From Camelus bactrianus (taxonomy: Eukaryota > Chordata > Mammalia > Artiodactyla > Camelidae): DNA of 64,000 bases. The notes under the pieces were generated by a model. That model did no database searches. It saw only the letters and a program-made list of their open reading frames with translations, and had not been told where the DNA came from. Where the stretch lies: the NCBI RefSeq assembly GCF_048773025.1, contig NW_027413957.1, forward strand, positions 2,604,001 to 2,668,000. The letters run 5' to 3'. The translations under genes were made by a program, and so were the position numbers. Positions 1 through 10,431 of this stretch are shown here, piece after piece. Positions within the stretch are counted from its first letter, which is position 1. Each line of letters begins with the position of its first letter.

Positions 1-360
1 GGCTAGTACCTCCCCATATATATGTATGGAGTGGAGTTTGCAACTGAAAAGAAACTTTGTGTTCCCAAGAAGCTAGATGAAGGACGGCTTTCACACACAC
101 TTATTTCCCAGAACTGAGCATGTGGAGAGACTTTCGTTCATCTAGCACCAAGGGAACGGTTTGCTGTAGAAACTTTTACTCTGGTTTCTCAGTCTGTTTC
201 CTAGTGCCGGTTTGAAGTTCCTGCAGTTTTCACTGTAAAACATAGTTGGAGTTAGTACCTCCCCATATATATGTATGGAGTGGAGTTTGCAACTGAAAAG
301 AAACTTTGTGTTCACAACAAGTTAGGTGAAGGACGGCTTTCACACACACTTATCTCTCAG
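1..360 (+). repeat. Monomers before the first 18-mer unit
   Basis: One monomer lacking its first bases and part of a second. They most resemble the monomers starting at 2979 and 3228, sharing AGCTAGATGAAGG, TTATTTCCCAG, TTGCTGTAGAAAC, AACATAGTTGGAG and TTCACAACAAG. This continues the same subtype order found inside the following unit, so the array extends leftward in similar form. Confidence 0.8.
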
Positions 361-2745
361 AACTGAGCATGTGGAGAGACGTTCGTTCATCTAGCACAAA
401 GGGAACGGGTTGCAGGAGGAACTTTTACTCTGGATTCTCAGTCTGTTTCCTAGTGCCGGGTTGAAGTTCCTGCAGTTTTCACTGTAAAACAGAGTTGGAG
501 CTAGTACCTCCCCATATATATGTATGGAGTGGAGTTTGCAACTGAAAAGAAACTTTGTGTTCCCAAAAGCTAGGTGAAGGACGGCTTTCACACACACTTA
601 TCTCTCAGAACTGAGCATGTGGAGATACGTTCGTTCATCTATCACAAAGGGAACGGGTGCAGGAGAAACTTTTACTCTGGTTTCTCAATTTGTTTCCTAG
701 TGCCGGTTTGAAATTCCTGCAATTTTCACTGTAAAACCGAGTTGGAGCTAGTACCCCGCCATATATATGTATGTAGTGGAGTTTGCTACTGAAAAGAAAC
801 TTTGTGTTCCCAACAAGCTAGGTGAAGGACGGCTGTCACACACAATTATCTCTCAGAACTGAGCATGTGGAGAGACTTTCGTTCATCTAGCCCAAAAGGA
901 ACGGGTTGCAGGAGAAACTTTTACTCTGGTTTCGCAGTCTGTTTCCTAGTGCCGGTTTGAAGTTCCTGCAGTTTTCAGTGTAAAACCGAGTTGGAGCTAG
1001 TACCTCCCCATATATATGTATGGAGTGGGTTTGCAATGAAAAGAAACTTTGTGTTCCCAAAAAGCTATGTGAAGGACGGCTTTCACACACACTTATCTCT
1101 CAGAAATGAGCATGTGGAGAGACTTTCGTTCATCCAGCACAATGGGAACGGGTTGCAGGAGAAACTTTTACTCTGGTTTCTCAGTCTGTTTCCTAGTGCC
1201 GGTTTGAAGTTCCTGCAGTTTTCACTGTAAAACCGAGTTGGAACTCGTACCTCCCCATATATATGTATGGAGTGGAGTTTGCAACTGAAAAGAAACTTTG
1301 TGTTCCCAACAAACTAGGTGAAGGAAGGCTTTCACACACACTTATCTCTTAGAACTGAGCATGTGGAGAGACATTCGTTCATCTAGCACAAAGGGAACGG
1401 GTTGCAGGAGAAACTTTTACTCTGGTTTCTCAGTCTGTTTTCTAGTGCCGGTTTGAAGTTCCTGCAATTTTCACTGTAAAACCGAGTTGGAGCTACTACC
1501 TCCCCATATATATTTATGGAGAGGAGTTTGCAATGAAAAGAAACTTTGTGTTCCCAACAAGCTAGGTGAAGGACGGCATTCACACACACTTATCTCTCAG
1601 AACGGAGCATGTGGTGAGACGTTCGTTCATCTAGCACAAAGGGAACGGGTTGCAGGAGAAACTTTTACTCTGGTTTCTCAGTCTGTTTCCTAGTGCCGGT
1701 TTGAAGTTCCTGCAGTTTTCACTGTAAAAGCGAGTTGGAGCAAGTACCTCCCCATATATATGTATGGAGTGGAGTTTGCAACTGAAAAGAAACTTTGTGT
1801 TCCCCACAAACTAGGTGAAGGAAGGCTTTCACACACACTTATCTCTCAGAACTTAGCATGTGGAGAGACGTTCGTTCATGTAGCACAAAGGGAACGGGTT
1901 GCAGGAGAAAGTTTTACTCTGGTTTCTCAGTCTGTTTCCTAGTGCCGGTTTGAAGTTCCTGCAGTTTTCACAGTAAAAGCGAGTTGGAGCTAGTACCTCC
2001 CCATATATGTGTATGGAGTGCAGTTTGCAACTGAAAATAACTTTGTGTTCCCAACTAGCTAGGTGAAGGACGGCTTTCACACACACTTATCTCTAAGAAC
2101 TGAGCATGTGGAGAGACGTTCGTTTATCTAGCACAAAGGGAACAGGTTGCAGGAGAAACTTTTACTCTGGTTTCTAAATCTGTTTCCTAGTGCCGGTTTG
2201 AAGTTCCTGCAGTTTTCACTGTAAAACAGATTTGGAGCTAGAACCTCCCCATATATATGTATGGAGTGGAGTTTGCAACTGAAAAGAAACTTTGTGTTCC
2301 CAACAAACTAGGTGAAGGAAGGCTTTCACACACAGTTATCTCTCAGAACTGAGCATGTGGAGAGACGTTCGTTCAACTAGCACAAAGGGAACAGGATGCA
2401 GGAGAAAGTTTTTCTCTGGTTTCTCAGTCTGTTTCCTAGTGCCGGTTTGAAGTTCCTGCAGTTTTCACAGTAAAAGCGAGTTGGAGCTAGTACCCCCCCA
2501 TAAATATGTATGGAGTGGAGTTTGCAACTGAAAAGAAACCTTGTGTTCCCAACAAGCTAGGTGAAGGACGGCTTTCACACACACTTATCTCTCAGAACTG
2601 AGCATGTGGAGAGACGTTCGTTCATCTAGCACAAAGGGAACGGGTTGCAGTAGAAACTTTTCTCTGGTTTCTCAGTCTGTTTCCTAGTGCCTGTTTGAAG
2701 TTCCTACAGTTTTCACTGTAAAACCGAGTTGGAGCTAGTACCTCC

Positions 2746-2761
2746 CCATATATATGTATGG
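2746..2761. other. AT-rich dyad CCATA-N6-TATGG, one per monomer
   Basis: CCATA and TATGG are perfect 5-bp inverted arms around a TATATG spacer. Nearly every monomer keeps both arms. The spacer differs among subtypes: TATATG in most, TATTTG in subtype C, and two bases longer in subtype Q and at 13.9-15.7 kb. Short dyads that can form non-B DNA have been proposed as centromere features in species lacking a CENP-B box; a role here is inference only. Confidence 0.5.
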
Positions 2762-2951
2762 AGTGGAGTTTGCAACTGAAAAGAAACTTTGTGTTCCCAA
2801 CAAGCTAGGTGAAGGACGGCTTTCACACACACTTATTTCCCAGAACTGAGCATGTGGAGAGACGTTCGTTCATCTAGCACAAAGGGAACGGGTTGCAGGT
2901 GAAAATTTACTCTGGTTTCTCAGTCTGTTTCCTAGTGACGGATTGAAGTTC

Positions 2952-2972
2952 CTGCAGTTTTCACTGTAAAAC
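2952..2972. other. CTGCAG site next to GTTTT-N6-AAAAC dyad, one per monomer
   Basis: A PstI-type CTGCAG is followed immediately by a perfect 5-bp inverted repeat, GTTTT and AAAAC with a CACTGT spacer. Subtypes K, L, R and X carry CTGCAA and so lack the restriction site. In subtype P the spacer becomes CACTAT, which creates TATAAAAC. A PstI digest should therefore give a 249 bp ladder with missing rungs that reflect the higher-order structure. Confidence 0.6.
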
Positions 2973-4831
2973 CGAGTTGGGGCTAGTACCTACCCATATA
3001 TATGTATGGAGTGGAGTTTGCAACTGAAAAGAAATTTTGTGTTCCCAACAAGCTAGATGAAGGACGGTATTCACACACACTTATTTCCCAGAACTGAGAA
3101 TGTGGAGAGACGTTCGTTCATCTAGCACAAAGGGAACGGGTTGCTGTAGAAACTTTTACTCTGGTTTCTCAGTCTGTTTCCTAGTGCCGGTTTGAAGTTC
3201 CTGCAGTTTTCACTGTAAAACATAGTTGGAGTTTGTACCTCCCCATATATATGTATGGAGTGGAGTTTGCAACTGAAAAGAAACTTTGTGTTCACAACAA
3301 GATAGGTGAAGGACGGCTTTCACACACACTTATCTCTCAGAACTGAGCATGTGGAGAGAGGTTCGTTCATATAGCACAAAGGGAACGGGTTGCAGGAGGA
3401 ACTTTTACTCTGGATTCTCAGTCTGTTTCCTAGTGCCGGTTTGAAGTTCCTGCAGTTTTCACTGTAAAACCGAGTTGGAGCTAGTACCTCCCCATATATA
3501 TGTGTGGAGTGGAGTTTGCAACTGAAAAGAAACTTTGTGTTTCCAAAAGCTAGGTGAAGGACGGCTTTCACACACACTTATCTCTCAGAACTGAGCATGT
3601 GGAGAGACGTTCGTTCATCTATCACAAAGGGAACGTGTGCAGGAGAAACTTTTACTCTGGTTTCTCAATCTGTTTCCTAGTGCCGGTTTGAAATTCCTGC
3701 AATTTTCACTGTAAAACCGAGTTGGAGCTAGTACCTCCCCATATATATGTATGTAGTGGAGTTTGCTACTGAAAAGAAACTTTGTGTTCCCAATAAGCTA
3801 GGTGAAGGACGGCTGTCACACACACTTATCTCTCAGAACTGAGCATGTGGAGAGACTTTCGTTCATCTAGCACAAAGGGAACGGGTTGCAGGAAAAACTT
3901 TTACTCTGGTTTCGCAGTCTGTTTCCTAGTGCCGGTTTGAAGTTCCTGCAGTTTTCTGTGTAAAACCGAGTTGGAGCTAGTACCTCACCATATATATGTA
4001 TGGAGTGGATTTTGCAACTGAAAAGAATCCTTGTGTTCCCAACAAGCTAGGTGAAGGACGGCTTTCACACCCACTTATCTCTAAGAACTGAGCATGTGGA
4101 GAGACGTTCGTTTTTCTAGCACAAAGGGAACAGGTTGCAGGAGAAACTTTTACTCTGGTTTCTAAATCTGTTTCCTAGTGTCGGTTTGAAGTTCCTGCAG
4201 TTTTCACTGTAAAACAGAGTTGGAGCTAGAACCTCCCCATATATATGTATGGAGTGGAGTTTGCAACTGAAAAGAAACTTTGTGTTCCCAACAAGCTAGG
4301 TGAAGGACGGTATTCACACACACTTATCTCTCAGAACTGAGCATGTGGAGAAACTTTCGTTCATCTAGCACAAATGGAACGGGTTGCAGGAGAAAGTTTT
4401 ACTCTGGTTTCTCAGTCTGTTTCCTAGTGCCGGTTTGAAGTTCCTGCAGTTTTCACAGTAAAAGCGAGTTGGAGCAAGTACCTCCCCATATATATGTATG
4501 GAGTGGTGTTTGCAACTGAAAAGAAACCTTGTGTTCCCAACAAGCTAGGTGAAGGACGGCTTTCACACACACTTATCTCTCAGAACTGAGCATGTGGAGA
4601 GACGTTCGTTCATCTAGCACAAAGGGAACGGGTTGCAGTAGAAACTTTTCTCTGGTTTCTCAGTCTGTTTCCTAGTGCCGGTTTGAAGTTCCTACAGTTT
4701 TCACTGTAAAACCGAGTTGGAGCTAGTACCTCCCCATATATATGTATGGAGTGGAGTTTGCAACTGAAAAGAAACTTTGTGTTCCCAACAAGCTAGGTGA
4801 AGGACGGCTTTCACACACACTTATTTCCCAG

Positions 4832-7800
4832 AACTGAGCATGTGGAGAGACGTTCGTTCATCTAGCACAAAGGGAACGGGTTGCAGGAGGAACTTTTACT
4901 CTGGATTCTCAGTCTGTTTCCTAGTGCCGGGTTGAAGTTCCTGCAGTTTTCACTGTAAAACAGAGTTGGAGCTAGTACCTCCCCATATATATGTATGGAG
5001 TGGAGTTTGCAACTGAAAAGAAACTTTGTGTTCCCAAAAGCTAGGTGAAGGACGGCTTTCACACACACTTATCTCTCAGAACTGAGCATGTGGAGATACG
5101 TTCGTTCATCTATCACAAAGGGAACGGGTGCAGGAGAAACTTTTACTCTGGTTTCTCAATTTGTTTCCTAGTGCCGGTTTGAAATTCCTGCAATTTTCAC
5201 TGTAAAACCGAGTTGGAGCTAGTACCTCGCCATATATATGTATGTAGTGGAGTTTGCTACTGAAAAGAAACTTTGTGTTCCCAACAAGCTAGGTGAAGGA
5301 CGGCTGTCACACACAATTATCTCTCAGAACTGAGCATGTGGAGAGACTTTCGTTCATCTAGCCCAAAAGGAACGGGTTGCAGGAGAAACTTTTACTCTGG
5401 TTTCGCAGTCTGTTTCCTAGTGCCGGTTTGAAGTTCCTGCAGTTTTCAGTGTAAAACCGAGTTGGAGCTAGTACCTCCCCATATATATGTATGGAGTGGG
5501 TTTGCAATGAAAAGAAACTTTGTGTTCCCAAAAAGCTATGTGAAGGACGGCTTTCACACACACTTATCTCTCAGAAATGAGCATGTGGAGAGACTTTCGT
5601 TCATCCAGCACAATGGGAACGGGTTGCAGGAGAAACTTTTACTCTGGTTTCTCAGTCTGTTTCCTAGTGCCGGTTTGAAGTTCCTGCAGTTTTCACTGTA
5701 AAACCGAGTTGGAACTCGTACCTCCCCATATATATGTATGGAGTGGAGTTTGCAACTGAAAAGAAACTTTGTGTTCCCAACAAACTAGGTGAAGGAAGGC
5801 TTTCACACACACTTATCTCTTAGAACTGAGCATGTGGAGAGACATTCGTTCATCTAGCACAAAGGGAACGGGTTGCAGGAGAAACTTTTACTCTGGTTTC
5901 TCAGTCTGTTTTCTAGTGCCGGTTTGAAGTTCCTGCAATTTTCACTGTAAAACCGAGTTGGAGCTACTACCTCCCCATATATATTTATGGAGAGGAGTTT
6001 GCAATGAAAAGAAACTTTGTGTTCCCAACAAGCTAGGTGAAGGACGGCATTCACACACACTTATCTCTCAGAACGGAACATGTGGTGAGACGTTCGTTCA
6101 TCTAGCACAAAGGGAACGGGTTGCAGGAGAAACTTTTACTCTGGTTTCTCAGTCTGTTTCCTAGTGCCGGTTTGAAGTTCCTGCAGTTTTCACTGTAAAA
6201 GCGAGTTGGAGCAAGTACCTCCCCATATATATGTATGGAGTGGAGTTTGCAACTGAAAAGAAACTTTGTGTTCCCCACAAACTAGGTGAAGGAAGGCTTT
6301 CACACACACTTATCTCTCAGAACTTAGCATGTGGAGAGACGTTCGTTCATGTAGCACAAAGGGAACGGGTTGCAGGAGAAAGTTTTACTCTGGTTTCTCA
6401 GTCTGTTTCCTAGTGCCGGTTTGAAGTTCCTGCAGTTTTCACAGTAAAAGCGAGTTGGAGCTAGTACCTCCCCATATATGTGTATGGAGTGCAGTTTGCA
6501 ACTGAAAATAACTTTGTGTTCCCAACTAGCTAGGTGAAGGACGGCTTTCACACACACTTATCTCTAAGAACTGAGCATGTGGAGAGACGTTCGTTTATCT
6601 AGCACAAAGGGAACAGGTTGCAGGAGAAACTTTTACTCTGGTTTCTAAATCTGTTTCCTAGTGCCGGTTTGAAGTTCCTGCAGTTTTCACTGTAAAACAG
6701 ATTTGGAGCTAGAACCTCCCCATATATATGTATGGAGTGGAGTTTGCAACTGAAAAGAAACTTTGTGTTCCCAACAAACTAGGTGAAGGAAGGCTTTCAC
6801 ACACAGTTATCTCTCAGAACTGAGCATGTGGAGAGACGTTCGTTCAACTAGCACAAAGGGAACAGGATGCAGGAGAAAGTTTTTCTCTGGTTTCTCAGTC
6901 TGTTTCCTAGTGCCGGTTTGAAGTTCCTGCAGTTTTCACAGTAAAAGCGAGTTGGAGCTAGTACCCCCCCATAAATATGTATGGAGTGGAGTTTGCAACT
7001 GAAAAGAAACCTTGTGTTCCCAACAAGCTAGGTGAAGGACGGCTTTCACACACACTTATCTCTCAGAACTGAGCATGTGGAGAGACGTTCGTTCATCTAG
7101 CACAAAGGGAACGGGTTGCAGTAGAAACTTTTCTCTGGTTTCTCAGTCTGTTTCCTAGTGCCTGTTTGAAGTTCCTACAGTTTTCACTGTAAAACCGAGT
7201 TGGAGCTAGTACCTCCCCATATATATGTATGGAGTGGAGTTTGCAACTGAAAAGAAACTTTGTGTTCCCAACAAGCTAGGTGAAGGACGGCTTTCACACA
7301 CACTTATTTCCCAGAACTGAGCATGTGGAGAGACGTTCGTTCATCTAGCACAAAGGGAACGGGTTGCAGGTGAAAATTTACTCTGGTTTCTCAGTCTGTT
7401 TCCTAGTGACGGATTGAAGTTCCTGCAGTTTTCACTGTAAAACCGAGTTGGGGCTAGTACCTACCCATATATATGTATGGAGTGGAGTTTGCAACTGAAA
7501 AGAAATTTTGTGTTCCCAACAAGCTAGATGAAGGACGGTATTCACACACACTTATTTCCCAGAACTGAGAATGTGGAGAGACGTTCGTTCATCTAGCACA
7601 AAGGGAACGGGTTGCTGTAGAAACTTTTACTCTGGTTTCTCAGTCTGTTTCCTAGTGCCGGTTTGAAGTTCCTGCAGTTTTCACTGTAAAACATAGTTGG
7701 AGTTTGTACCTCCCCATATATATGTATGGAGTGGAGTTTGCAACTGAAAAGAAACTTTGTGTTCACAACAAGATAGGTGAAGGACGGCTTTCACACACAC

Positions 7801-9302
7801 TTATCTCTCAGAACTGAGCATGTGGAGAGAGGTTCGTTCATATAGCACAAAGGGAACGGGTTGCAGGAGGAACTTTTACTCTGGATTCTCAGTCTGTTTC
7901 CTAGTGCCGGTTTGAAGTTCCTGCAGTTTTCACTGTAAAACCGAGTTGGAGCTAGTACCTCCCCATATATATGTGTGGAGTGGAGTTTGCAACTGAAAAG
8001 AAACTTTGTGTTTCCAAAAGCTAGGTGAAGGACGGCTTTCACACACACTTATCTCTCAGAACTGAGCATGTGGAGAGACGTTCGTTCATCTATCACAAAG
8101 GGAACGTGTGCAGGAGAAACTTTTACTCTGGTTTCTCAATCTGTTTCCTAGTGCCGGTTTGAAATTCCTGCAATTTTCACTGTAAAACCGAGTTGGAGCT
8201 AGTACCTCCCCATATATATGTATGTAGTGGAGTTTGCTACTGAAAAGAAACTTTGTGTTCCCAATAAGCTAGGTGAAGGACGGCTGTCACACACACTTAT
8301 CTCTCAGAACTGAGCATGTGGAGAGACTTTCGTTCATCTAGCACAAAGGGAACGGGTTGCAGGAAAAACTTTTACTCTGGTTTCGCAGTCTGTTTCCTAG
8401 TGCCGGTTTGAAGTTCCTGCAGTTTTCTGTGTAAAACCGAGTTGGAGCTAGTACCTCACCATATATATGTATGGAGTGGATTTTGCAACTGAAAAGAATC
8501 CTTGTGTTCCCAACAAGCTAGGTGAAGGACGGCTTTCACACCCACTTATCTCTAAGAACTGAGCATGTGGAGAGACGTTCGTTTTTCTAGCACAAAGGGA
8601 ACAGGTTGCAGGAGAAACTTTTACTCTGGTTTCTAAATCTGTTTCCTAGTGTCGGTTTGAAGTTCCTGCAGTTTTCACTGTAAAACAGAGTTGGAGCTAG
8701 AACCTCCCCATATATATGTATGGAGTGGAGTTTGCAACTGAAAAGAAACTTTGTGTTCCCAACAAGCTAGGTGAAGGACGGTATTCACACACACTTATCT
8801 CTCAGAACTGAGCATGTGGAGAAACTTTCGTTCATCTAGCACAAATGGAACGGGTTGCAGGAGAAAGTTTTACTCTGGTTTCTCAGTCTGTTTCCTAGTG
8901 CCGGTTTGAAGTTCCTGCAGTTTTCACAGTAAAAGCGAGTTGGAGCAAGTACCTCCCCATATATATGTATGGAGTGGTGTTTGCAACTGAAAAGAAACCT
9001 TGTGTTCCCAACAAGCTAGGTGAAGGACGGCTTTCACACACACTTATCTCTCAGAACTGAGCATGTGGAGAGACGTTCGTTCATCTAGCACAAAGGGAAC
9101 GGGTTGCAGTAGAAACTTTTCTCTGGTTTCTCAGTCTGTTTCCTAGTGCCGGTTTGAAGTTCCTACAGTTTTCACTGTAAAACCGAGTTGGAGCTAGTAC
9201 CTCCCCATATATATGTATGGAGTGGAGTTTGCAACTGAAAAGAAACTTTGTGTTCCCAACAAGCTAGGTGAAGGACGGCTTTCACACACACTTATTTCCC
9301 AG
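4832..9302 (+). repeat. 18-monomer higher-order unit, copy 2 (4,471 bp)
   Basis: A direct tandem copy of the preceding 4,471 bp. I found only two substitutions by eye: 756 C versus 5227 T, and 1607 G versus 6078 A. All variant bases and length changes checked elsewhere are shared, including the rare CAAAGGGAACGTGTGCAGG and CCCCCCCATAAATATG forms. This implies a very recent duplication. The first junction lies within about 4830-4887, inside the monomer starting at 4719. After about 9302 the sequence follows a different neighbour (GTTGCAGGTGAAAATTT). Confidence 0.93.
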
Positions 9303-10431
9303 AACTGAGCATGTGGAGAGACGTTCGTTCATCTAGCACAAAGGGAACGGGTTGCAGGTGAAAATTTACTCTGGTTTCTCAGTCTGTTTCCTAGTGCCGG
9401 ATTGAAGTTCCTGCAGTTTTCACTGTAAAACCGATTTGGGGCTAGTACCTCCCCATATATATGTATGGAGTGGAGTTTGCAACTGAAAATAAACTTTGTG
9501 TTCCCAACAAGCTAGATGAAGGACGGCTTTCACACACACTTATTTCCCAGAAATGAGCATGTGGAGAGACGTTCGTTCATCTAGCACAAAGGGAACGGGT
9601 TGCTGTAGAAACTTTTACTCTGGTTTCTCAGTCTGTTTCCTAGTGCCGGTTTGAAGTTCCTGCAGTTTTCACTGTAAAACATAGTTGGAGTTAGTACCTC
9701 CCCATATATATGTATGGAGTGGAGTTTGCAACTGAAAAGAAACTTTGTGTTCCCAACTAGCTAGGTGAAAGACGGCTTTCACACACTCTTATATCTCAGA
9801 ACTGAGCATGTGGAGAGACGTTCGTTCATCTAGCACAAAGGGAACGAGTTGCAGGAGGAAATTTTACTCTGGATTCTCAGTCTGTTTCCTAGTGCCGGTT
9901 TGAAGTTCCTGCAGTTTTCACTGTAAAACCGAGTTGGAGCTAGTACCTCCCCATATATATGTATGGAGTGGAGTTTGCAACTGAAAAGAAACTTTGTGTT
10001 CCCAAAAGCTAGGTGAAGGACGGCTTTCACACACACTTATCTCTCAGAACTGAGCATGTGGAGAGACGTTCGTTCATCTATCACAAAGGGAACGGGTGCA
10101 GGAGAAACTTTTACTCTGGTTTCTCAGTCTGTTTCCTAGTGCCGGTTTGAAGTTCCTGCAGTTTTCACTGTAAAACCGAGTTGGAGCTAGTACCTCCCCA
10201 TATATATGTATGGATTGGAGTTTGCAACTGAAAAGAAACTTTGTGTTCCCAACAAACTAGGTGAAGGACGGCTTTCACCCACAATTATCTCTGAGAACTG
10301 AGCATGTGGAGAGACGTTCGTTCATCTAGCACAAAGGGAACGGGTTGCAGGAGAAACTTTTTCTCTGGTTTCTCAGTCTGTTTCTTAGTGCCGGTTTGAA
10401 GTTCCTGCAGTTTTCACTGTAAAACAGAGTT
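7948..10431 (+). repeat. 10-monomer higher-order unit, copy 1 (2,484 bp)
   Basis: Ten monomers that recur 2,484 bp downstream. Marker pairs include ATATGTGTGGAGTGG at the first monomer, CAAAGGGAACGTGTGCAGG in it, GATTTGGGGCTAG near 9433 and 11917, TTGCTGTAGAAAC near 9600 and 12084, and CACCCACAATT or CACCCACAACT near 10275 and 12759. Its first ~1,350 bp are also the end of 18-mer copy 2, so the two periods overlap. Divergence from its partner is clearly higher than between the 18-mer copies, which makes this the older event. Confidence 0.85.

Larger units (their letters stand above)
2731..2978 (+). repeat. Representative satellite monomer
   Basis: This copy is close to the majority monomer. 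In order it holds GGAGCTAGTACCTCC; a short AT dyad around CCATA...TATGG; GAGTTTGCAACTGAAAAG; TTTGTGTTCCCAACAAGC; a CACACACAC tract; AACTGAGCATGTGGAGAG; ACGTTCGTTCATCTAGC; AAAGGGAACGGGTTGCAGG; TCTGGTTTCTCAGTCTG; TTCCTAGTG; a PstI-type CTGCAG; and GTTTTCACTGTAAAAC. The majority form is 249 bp with 112 G or C bases and six CpGs by my count. Common length variants are a 1-bp loss in GCAACTGAAAAG (giving GCAATGAAAAG) and a 2-bp gain in ATATTTCTGTATGG. I see no convincing internal sub-repeat. Confidence 0.95.
361..4831 (+). repeat. 18-monomer higher-order unit, copy 1 (4,471 bp)
   Basis: Eighteen monomers' worth of sequence, with monomer starts at 497, 744, 993, 1240, 1489, 1737, 1986, 2234, 2483, 2731, 2979, 3228, 3477, 3724, 3973, 4222, 4471 and 4719. 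It is repeated almost base for base 4,471 bp downstream. Subtypes include Z-like (993), K (1240) and L (1489), plus forms special to this domain: CCCAAAAGC with CTATCAC, TTGCTGTAG, and GTAGAAACTTTTCTC. The left boundary falls inside a monomer, because the matching copy loses similarity upstream of about 359. An older 12-monomer offset of 2,980 bp (497 to 3477, 744 to 3724) is visible inside it. Confidence 0.93.

Noticed and set aside
90-110. CACACACAC tract as a microsatellite
   Set aside because: Only four to five CA units per monomer, part of the satellite consensus and shortened or changed in several subtypes. It is not an independent repeat.
2848-2900. Possible CENP-B box in GTTCGTTCATCTAGC...AACGGG
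   Set aside because: TTCG and CGGG halves are both present, but they lie about 20 bases apart instead of within the 17-bp box, and the central A is not in place. It does not fit NTTCGNNNNANNCGGGN on either strand.
361-9302. Assembly artefact as the explanation for the near-perfect 4,471 bp repeat
   Set aside because: It cannot be excluded from sequence alone, but two substitutions distinguish the copies, and the flanking hybrid monomer at 4719 is what a real unequal exchange would leave. I keep it as biological with this caveat.
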